64,000 nucleotides of DNA from NCBI RefSeq assembly GCF_002234675.1, contig NC_019866.2, forward strand, positions 18,025,311 to 18,089,310, written 5' to 3'. Below are positions 46,024 to 64,000 of this stretch, in pieces (position 1 is the first letter of the stretch; every line of letters starts with the position of its first letter). The position numbers and the translations under genes are program-made. Under the pieces are notes generated by a model. That model saw only the letters and a list, made by a program, of their open reading frames with translations, made no database searches and was not told the DNA's origin. This stretch comes from Oryzias latipes (Eukaryota; Chordata; Actinopteri; Beloniformes; Adrianichthyidae).

Positions 46024-46655
46024 GGTTTGGCTCTCGTGGTTTTGATGGACTGGATCTGAGTGCTGGACCACAAACATCTCCCATCAGTCCACCAGGAAGC
46101 CCACAGTCGTCACTCAGCCTGGAACGCTGGTGTGAATTCTTCAGCTGTGTGAAGAACTTCCCTGGAAGCTCCTCCAGCACAGAGCAACAGGTTTCTGCAG
46201 CACTGGGACTGATGCGCTGTTGGGCTTCATCGTTTTTTTTTTTTTGTTGCACACTAGAGGATGCGACCAGCTCTTCTTCACCACATAATCCCGTGAATAA
46301 CTTTTTTTCTTGAAATGGGACAGAAAGGGAGCACTGTTACATTGAAGAAAGCTATATGAAGTGTTTTGAAAGTGCGAGCACGGGATGTTGGAGCATCTGG
46401 ACTCCTGCCTTCAAAATGAGAAATGCAAGTATTTTGTAAAAGTCTGTTTGTTTTGTATGGTCATTTTCAGAGAGAAATATTTTATTGAGAATAAGAAGGA
46501 AAGGTTTTTTTTTTTTTAATAATTCCTTTACACACCAGCTCATCTCATGTAAACAAAAAGGCATCAATTGCCTACTGCTGGGAAAATGGGGATGAACCGG
46601 TACAGAACTAGTTTCTGCTGATGGACTGATAATAAAGTTTGTTTTTAAATCATCT
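46024..46655 (+). other. Candidate terminal 3'UTR exon of llgl1
   Basis: It starts after a pyrimidine-rich acceptor and ends at AATAAA (46631-46636). The opening 240 nt are GC-richer than the surroundings and open in one frame (SP-rich peptide with LSAGPQTSPISPPGSPQ), but the llgl1 stop precedes it, so it is not read as protein in the standard transcript. The alternative, an independent short gene, cannot be excluded. Confidence 0.45.
46631..46636 (+). terminator. llgl1 polyadenylation signal candidate
   Basis: AATAAA followed by GTTTGTTTTT (GT/T-rich downstream element). A second AATAAA lies at 46839-46844, also followed by T-rich sequence. Either may end llgl1. Confidence 0.45.
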
Positions 46656-46916
46656 TCTGCAAAGTTGGTTAAAAGAAATAGGATTAAACTGCAGATGTCT
46701 CCTCCAATCTTCAGAGGAGACTCAGGAAAAAGTTTGAACAATGTGGCTAATGTTAGCTCAGCAGATAGGAATCATATTGATTTATTTTTAACACGATTAA
46801 CTGAGACATGTTTGATCAGATTAGTGTCATTAACCATCAATAAAGTTTATTTACTCTGATAATCAGACTTAATCTTTTGTGACTCAAAAAAACAGATGAG
46901 AAACTTTGTGAAAACC

Positions 46917-46922
46917 TTTATT
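46917..46922 (-). terminator. flii polyadenylation signal candidate
   Basis: TTTATT on the plus strand is AATAAA on the minus strand, 600 nt after the flii stop codon. It is within about 75 bp of the last plus-strand AATAAA, so the two convergent genes would end almost back to back. Confidence 0.45.
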
Positions 46923-47521
46923 CTTATATAAAATACATAAATAAAGCATCTGCAGGTGGCATCAGAAGCATATTCAGTGGCACAATCCCGTGCTGGATGC
47001 GAACTCTGCCCACAAAAAAAAGGAAAACTGATATTTTGCTTGGATCTGACCCCCCCAAAGGTCACATGATTAAACAATCTCCCATTTTTAAAGTGAAAGT
47101 TACTATAGCAACATTTAGCTCCTCTGTAACTGAGAAGAAAAAGCGTCTCCCACGATGATTGCACAGCTTCTTTGGCCAAATCAGCGTTACTTTGTTGGGT
47201 GACGGTGATGACATTTTGTGTGTTTTTATGGTTGAAGCATTTTACACATTCCTCAAAAAAGAAAAATTGACATTCTTCAGAAAACACTTGGACTCTTCCA
47301 CGATAGAATGTGTAGATTAGCAGCAGGAGGCCAGATAAAGCAGCAGAACGGGGGGAGGATATGTCTGAAGGTTCCCTTGTTTACTCCCCTGGGATTTGGC
47401 TTGTTTAGAAAAATATAAAGGAACATTCGGATTCCGTCTTAAACTGTCAAGCAGGTGAGCAAAGGGGGCGGGGCATTCTCAGGTGCACCACGGCAGGCTG
47501 TGGGGGTTGAGAGCGTGGGGT

Positions 47522-58974
<11,453 letters not shown>

Positions 58975-59200
58975 TTCTGACTCGCTGATGTCAACTGCTC
59001 AAACCTCTACTATTTTGGGTCGGGAGGGAGAGACTGTAGATTTGTTACCGCCCCCTTCTGGCTCGAGAGGAAATGCATTTTGTTTATTTGGAGAGCTCCC
59101 CTTTCCCCGTTGTCGTTATAAGGTCACACTTGATTGCAGCCACAAAGTTGTACGCAGAAAGATCACAGCCATAGAAAATAAGTCATAAATAAATAATAAT
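58975..59200 (-). promoter_or_regulatory. flii promoter and 5'UTR region
   Basis: GC-richer sequence directly upstream of the flii start, with CCGCCCCCTTCTGGC at 59048-59062 (GC box overlapping a CTCF-like motif). No TATA box is evident. The TIR element at 59233-59398 probably bounds it. Confidence 0.45.
59048..59062 (-). promoter_or_regulatory. CTCF-like or GC-box motif at flii promoter
   Basis: CCGCCCCCTTCTGGC, reverse complement GCCAGAAGGGGGCGG, matches both a CTCF core and an Sp/KLF GC box. It is 74-88 bp upstream of the flii start codon. Confidence 0.35.
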
Positions 59201-59232
59201 TACTGCTGCCGCGGGTCATAATAATAATAATA

Positions 59233-59398
59233 AAATAAAGGGCCAAGGAGCATAAATCTGACTTAAATCTTTTAGAATTCTGACTTTTTTCTCAGAATTC
59301 CTAGATCAAAGTCAGAATTCTGACCACCAGACCATCAGAATTCTGTGATTAAATTCAAAATTCTAAGATTAAAGTCCGATTTGTTTCGGCCCTTTATT
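59233..59398. mobile_element. Small TIR element with AGAATTCTGA internal repeats
   Basis: The left end ATAAAGGGCC and right end GGCCCTTTAT are inverted. Inside are repeated CAGAATTC/GAATTCTGAC units in both orientations (EcoRI-site rich). The repeat structure matches a common fish element type. It lies about 260 bp upstream of the flii start codon. Confidence 0.6.
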
Positions 59399-60780
59399 CC
59401 TGATTCTCCAAATCATCTTCCTTAAACATGACAATAATAGCTTAACATATGGTAAAACAAACAAACAAATAAATAAAGTGAATGCAGCTAGAAAGAACAA
59501 ATGCAACAAATAGTGGTAACACAAAGTAAACCCAAATTTAGTACTGCAGAGCTTTTTTAAGGTTACATCTTGTAAAATTTAATCTTTAATAACATTTTAA
59601 AAACTGTTCCAATTTAAAAGGAAAATAAAATTAAATCAAGCAAATAGTCGAGAAAAGCTAAAGAACATATTGTTATGGTAATCATTAGTGTCATACTAAC
59701 AAGAAAATATCACTACACGTATACATTCCCCACATATCTAAATTCACAGAATTTGGAAATTCTGTTGACATTTCCCATACGTTTTCACACATTTGTATTT
59801 TGATATATTTTAATGATTTTATACACATTTCCAGTTTAACAAAAAAAACATTTGAAAATGAAGTTTCTTTTCAGCACTCTTCTTTTCCATAGTAAAAAAT
59901 TGTTAAGCAGAGGACTAAATCACAACAGAGATCTTATGTATTTGGCAGAAGGATTCCAAATGTCACATAATCTCTGGAAATAGAATCCAGGAACAGAATT
60001 TTTGGTTTTATCCAGTGTTGCAGGTAGCCACCAAAGTCATAAATGGCTACATATATATACTGAAGCTACTAAACTAGCAAAGTAAAGCAGATAAATGAAA
60101 AATAAGTACATGATTATTCCCACAGTAAAACTAAGTATGAGTTAAATATTGTAATATTATAAAATTCTCGTTTTTTAGTCTGAGAAATATTAATACAGTG
60201 CCATGTTTTGTCCTCTGTGGTTACCTTTGTTCTCATGTTTTTTTTATCATTAAGTCATTTCTAAACTTTGTATCGATTATATTTATTTTTATTTCAACAT
60301 TTTTGCCTTATTTCTAGGAGCTTCATTTAGTCACAAATATCTTGAGGAAATCTTTTTAAAAAATTGAGACATCATGAATGTATGAAAGCTTGAGGTATTA
60401 ACCCTTGTGCTATCCTAGTCACTTTAACCTTTGGAGTTGGGTCATCTAGACCCACTAGACAGGGCGCTGAACCTATTTTCTTCAATGATTTGTGATCTTC
60501 ACTGGTGTTCATGGATTACATGAAATCTTTCCACCTTTATCCACCTTTGTCATGGTAGGAATAACACGTCAATTTAAGGGTGGGGTCATCTAAGATAGCA
60601 CAAGGGTTAAAATGTTTTTATAATGGCAACCTACCATTATTTAAAAGAAATGACAGTAAAAATTGTCAAGTCATTTAATGATGGTTCAAGCAAAGTCGCG
60701 GAAGACGTGAGTTAACTTCAAATTAAAGTGAGAAACCCACAGGTCTATGGGTTTGTTTAGTGTCTCAGAGAAATCACAGC
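59399..60780. other. Intergenic stretch between flii and desi1
   Basis: AT-rich, with no coding exon recognised. The only structured feature is the piggyBac-like MITE at 60398-60610. Confidence 0.6.
60398..60610. mobile_element. piggyBac-like MITE, complete
   Basis: It is flanked by TTAA at both ends (60398-60401 and 60607-60610). The inverted termini CCCTTGTGCTATCCTAG and CTAAGATAGCACAAGGG differ at one base. The element is about 213 bp with no coding capacity. TTAA target sites and CCCTTGTGCTA-type ends are typical of piggyBac-derived MITEs. It lies about 350 bp upstream of the desi1 start codon. Confidence 0.8.
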
Positions 60781-60956
60781 TGAAATGTATTTTATTTTGA
60801 AAAAGTAAAAACGGAAACGTCCTACGTATGTAGGCGTGATGACATCATCCCGCTGTGCGTTTCTGCTGTGGTAGTGCTGTCCTGTCAACGATTTTACCGG
60901 CTAGCTAGAATTTAGAAAAGAAAAGAAAGCAAAAAACTTAGCAGTGACCTTAAATA
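60781..60956 (+). promoter_or_regulatory. desi1 promoter and 5'UTR region
   Basis: It contains ACGTCCTACGTATGTAGG and the palindrome GATGACATCATC (60839-60850, a CRE/ATF-like site) within 120 bp of the start codon. No TATA box is apparent. Confidence 0.45.
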
Positions 60957-61857
60957 ATGGATTTCACAACGCGACACAACATTCAGCTCTACATTTATGA
61001 TCTCTCGAGAGGAATGGCTCGCAATTTGAGCCCTATTATGTTGGGTAAGTTGTCTTTTGATGAAGATTTAGATGCTACTTAGTTACTTGGCCTTAGCGAA
61101 AAATATTAATTAAAGCCTTACTGATTTTAAAGGACCGCTTTAATAGTAAAATGGCCTATGTATTAAACAATATTTAACCCCGGTTTTTATTTTATTTTTC
61201 GTTATAAAATATTCTAAATTCCTTTAGTCGGTATCTCTATCATGCTTTACAATTATTTTCTTGTTTTTACAGGCAAACAGCTGGACGGTATATGGTGAGT
61301 CTAGTGTCTGTCTTGCTGACATGCTAACACGTAAACTTTACCGTAAAGAGATTTCCTATGGACTATACGTTTGAATAATATACAGTAAATAGCAGCTACC
61401 GTCCTTTAATGATCGAGACAGTGTTGGAACTGGGATAATGAACCACCTACAGTATGTTCTGATTAGAAGTTTAATCTCTGTCTTTGGGGCTAATCTCTCT
61501 CAAAATAAACAAACAAACAAAAAAAGTCATGTTAGAGACAATGTTTTAATTGTTCTTACCCTGGTCTTGCAGGCACACAGCTATTGTGGCTTATGGAGAG
61601 GAGTTTTTCTTTGGTGGGGAAGGGATTTCCAGCTGTCCACCGGTAGGAAAAACAGTCCCAACAAAAGCAATCCTCTGAGCTGTAAAGTGTAAAGCGCCTA
61701 TTAATTGTGGTTTTTAAAAAGCATTTATTTTTGGGGGTTTTTGTTAGGGTGGCACCATGCTGGGACCTCCTGACACGGTGGTGGACCTGGGAGAGACTGA
61801 AGTGACAGAGGACATCTTCATGGAATACCTTTCTTCTCTAGGAGAAAGCACATACAG
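60957..61857 (+). CDS. desi1: Desumoylating isopeptidase 1 (PPPDE family), first four coding exons
   Basis: DESI1 is a cytoplasmic/nuclear PPPDE-fold cysteine peptidase that removes SUMO and, as described later, can act in palmitoylation turnover. Exons: 60957-61044, 61273-61294, 61573-61642, 61748-61857. These join in frame for 96 codons plus two bases. The N-terminus [19 protein letters not shown] is followed by [33 protein letters not shown] and [12 protein letters not shown], matching vertebrate DESI1. The catalytic His falls at position 38 (WHT), as in human. The catalytic Cys (position 108 in human, in an EHNCNTF-like motif) should be in the next exon, which is not found up to 64000. 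Exon 2 is only 22 nt. desi1 and flii are transcribed away from each other. DESI2-type paralogues are less similar. Confidence 0.92.
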
Positions 61858-63700
61858 GTCACTAAAGATTCATTTACCTTACGAGTTTAGTTTCTTTTTA
61901 CAGAACAGCTGTTTAGGAGACGTGTGTAAAGTTATGCATGATGAAGGAGTACTGTTATTTTTTTACAAAAATAAATTATGTGCTTGTGGTCACTATAGAG
62001 CATACACTGTCTTGATTAAAAATATTAGTTTGAAGGTCTAATTCAACCAGTACAGTTTTTAAATATTTTTCACCTTATTTTTAGTAGGTTTTTATGGCTC
62101 ATTGCTCTAAAAATAACCCTAAATATATTGGTTATTCAACATGGTCTTGGGTGAGCCATATGCTCTTTTGGAGCTTGAAATTGATTGATTAGAAATATTG
62201 TGCAGATGGTTAAAAATTAGATGAGCGACAGAAAAAATGAGCACATTTGATCAAATCCCCTTGAAGCCATTTAAAGCAAATACCCATCAAACCGCTTCCA
62301 CTTCAAGCATATCTTAATTTAGCATCTACTCGTAAACAAAAACATAGGGGACACTTTTTTTTTTCTTTTCATAATTTCAAATAAATTCAGGCATCAAGAG
62401 GTGAAAAAAAATCATGCAACCATGTGGAAAAGGAGAAGAAACTCCCTCCATTTATGCAATCCTCTTATTAAGTTAAAATTGATGTTCCATCATGAAAAAA
62501 TTAAATAAAACCTTGTTTAAACTAAATGTAACTTTTCTTGTATAGTTACATTTTTAAAAGAAAAAAATGAAAAACAAATAAATTCTAAGTAGCCTTTAAC
62601 TTGCTCTGAGGGATTTAAATGCTAAGCCACAGCCATGTGCGGCTTATCATCAGTCCTTTGTGAAATGTTTTCCTAACATTAACAGCTTTTCAGACCTACT
62701 TACTTTGGGTTTTGTGAGTTAACAGAGACACACAAAGCAGCCTTTGCTGTTAATATAAATAAATATTCAGTCTTCCTTATATTTTGCCTCTGTCAGTTGT
62801 TAAGTTCTTTGTAACAATTCATATCTGATGATTCATCATTTATAAGTGAGTACTTTTCTAAGGCAGTAAGAAAGATTACTCTGAAACTTGAAGCATTTAC
62901 TGCAGTTTTCAATCTTCCATGAAGGTGAATATCTGGTAAACTTCGGTAGATTGAATCACACTGGTTTTAAAATAAAGGCCATGAGTTAAATTACTCATCA
63001 AGGCCATGGATCATCAGATAAGATTTGACCAGAACAACATCATTTTTATGGTAAGGCAGGCAATAGAGTAATAATTTTAGTTGTCTTATTACATCTGGAC
63101 AAAGACACCTTACAGTCAACACTGAGCTCATTTAAGTGACCAGACATATCTGATAGCTGGGAATCATGAGAAACATGTACTGACTATAAAATGCAATCAT
63201 CAGTAAATCCTGGTCTATGTTGTACTGTATTTCATAATTTTGGAAACTACGTTAGTACAGTTTAATAAAGGTGGGCAATATATGCCAGAACGTTTGGGCT
63301 TTTAGGAAAGAAAACTTTTTGTGTCAATCTGACATATCATTATTGTATATAAGGGCATTGAAAAAAATCACAATAGTTTAAGAAGTCGGATAATGATTGG
63401 AACTTTGGTGTGCATGTAAACAAGCTTGAGTACCTCCTGAGTCCTTTATAAAACATCTACAGTGTTCTTTCGTCTTTCGTACACTTTTCTCAGACAAACA
63501 TGAACATTTTCACACTTTTCTCTCTTGTACAAAGTTCAAACCTTTTGTAGAAAAATACGTTTTGTATTACAGAATGAAAACAAAGATCACGATAAAGATT
63601 TCTGTAAATTCAGCAAACTGCTCAACTTCTGTACATGAGACAAAGAGGAGATTGATTGACAAGGTTAACAGCCAATCAGGACACAGTGTGATGTTTAAAA
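61858..63700 (+). other. desi1 intron 4 (incomplete)
   Basis: AT-rich sequence following the donor GTCACT at 61858. No exon with the expected EHNCNTF motif, no RNA gene and no clear transposon is seen. Confidence 0.55.
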
Positions 63701-63779
63701 AAACTGGTAAATATAACAAGGGACCACTTTATTAGAAAAGGCGTTTGGCTAAAAACGTTTATTTTAAGAAAACAAATAT

Positions 63780-63956
63780 CTAAACCCACATCAGAATGGC
63801 TGAACAGACAAAGACTGTTTTGGAATGCAGGTCTTTGATCCTTGTTGACCAGTAGTGACTTGCAAGGACATTGTCCAGCTCTTTTTCCAACATTCTTTGG
63901 CTTGGTATCTTCTGAATGACTTGACACAAATCCACCAAATTAACTGTAAGTAGGGC
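63780..63956 (-). other. Unidentified minus-strand open stretch, possible terminal exon or transposon relic
   Basis: The minus strand is open for 58 codons (contains NLVDLCQVIQKIPSQRMLEK and ASHYWSTRIKDLHSK) and ends in TAG at 63782-63780. A minus-strand AATAAA follows at 63733-63728. Possible acceptors (TTTTCAG, CTTACAG) lie just upstream. I do not recognise the family. It could be the last exon of a neighbouring gene or a decayed transposase. Confidence 0.25.
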
Positions 63957-64000
63957 TCATACAGTATACTGAAAAGCAAACAAGTGCAACAGAGTTCCTT

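Noticed and set aside
45966..46313. Plus-strand open frame of 115 codons as an independent gene
   Set aside because: The start codon is upstream of a strong splice acceptor and the peptide has no known family; a 3'UTR exon of llgl1 explains it better.
46847..47287. Minus-strand open frame of 146 codons
   Set aside because: It lies in the flii 3'UTR, downstream of the flii stop and around its AATAAA, with no protein-family resemblance.

Overview
The window is vertebrate nuclear DNA, most probably from a ray-finned (teleost) fish. The coding signal is broken into many short exons with GT-AG borders. Joined in frame, these exons give proteins that align along their length with vertebrate MYO15A, LLGL1, FLII and DESI1. 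Compact introns, fish-type tRNA-SINEs and many small terminal-inverted-repeat (TIR) elements (hAT-, piggyBac-, pogo/Tigger- and Tc1-like) fit a teleost. I cannot name the species.

Layout: (1) 1-9407, plus strand: the last 20 coding exons of myo15a, from the end of the first FERM domain through SH3, MyTH4 and the second FERM to the C-terminal ITLL PDZ ligand. (2) 9408-11240: a 1.8 kb intergenic stretch with a repeat copy and the llgl1 promoter. (3) 11241-41887, plus strand: complete llgl1, 23 coding exons encoding 1071 aa, with an 11.4 kb second intron that looks U12-type, and probably a spliced 3'UTR exon near 46.0-46.65 kb. (4) 41888-47521: the llgl1 3' region, with a Tigger-like relic interrupted by a hAT element. 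(5) 47522-58974, minus strand: complete flii, 31 coding exons encoding 1259 aa, convergent with llgl1. (6) 58975-60956: a divergent intergenic stretch with two TIR elements. (7) 60957-61857 onward, plus strand: the first four coding exons of desi1, whose catalytic-Cys exon lies beyond the window. (8) The last kilobase holds an unidentified minus-strand open stretch.

Joined exon totals are multiples of three for llgl1 (3216 nt), flii (3780 nt) and the myo15a fragment (2277 nt), which supports the boundaries given. myo15a, llgl1 and flii lie together in mammals too (human 17p11.2), so this is conserved synteny. Two differences from human stand out: ALKBH5 is absent between myo15a and llgl1, and desi1 follows flii. 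The genes are not an operon; they share a cytoskeleton and polarity theme (hair-bundle myosin, Lgl polarity protein, actin-remodelling gelsolin relative) but act separately.

Much of the non-coding sequence is repeats. One family of about 300-600 bp with AAAGACCCACTCTGATGA-like ends is present in at least eleven copies. No rRNA, functional tRNA, CRISPR or viral genes were recognised.
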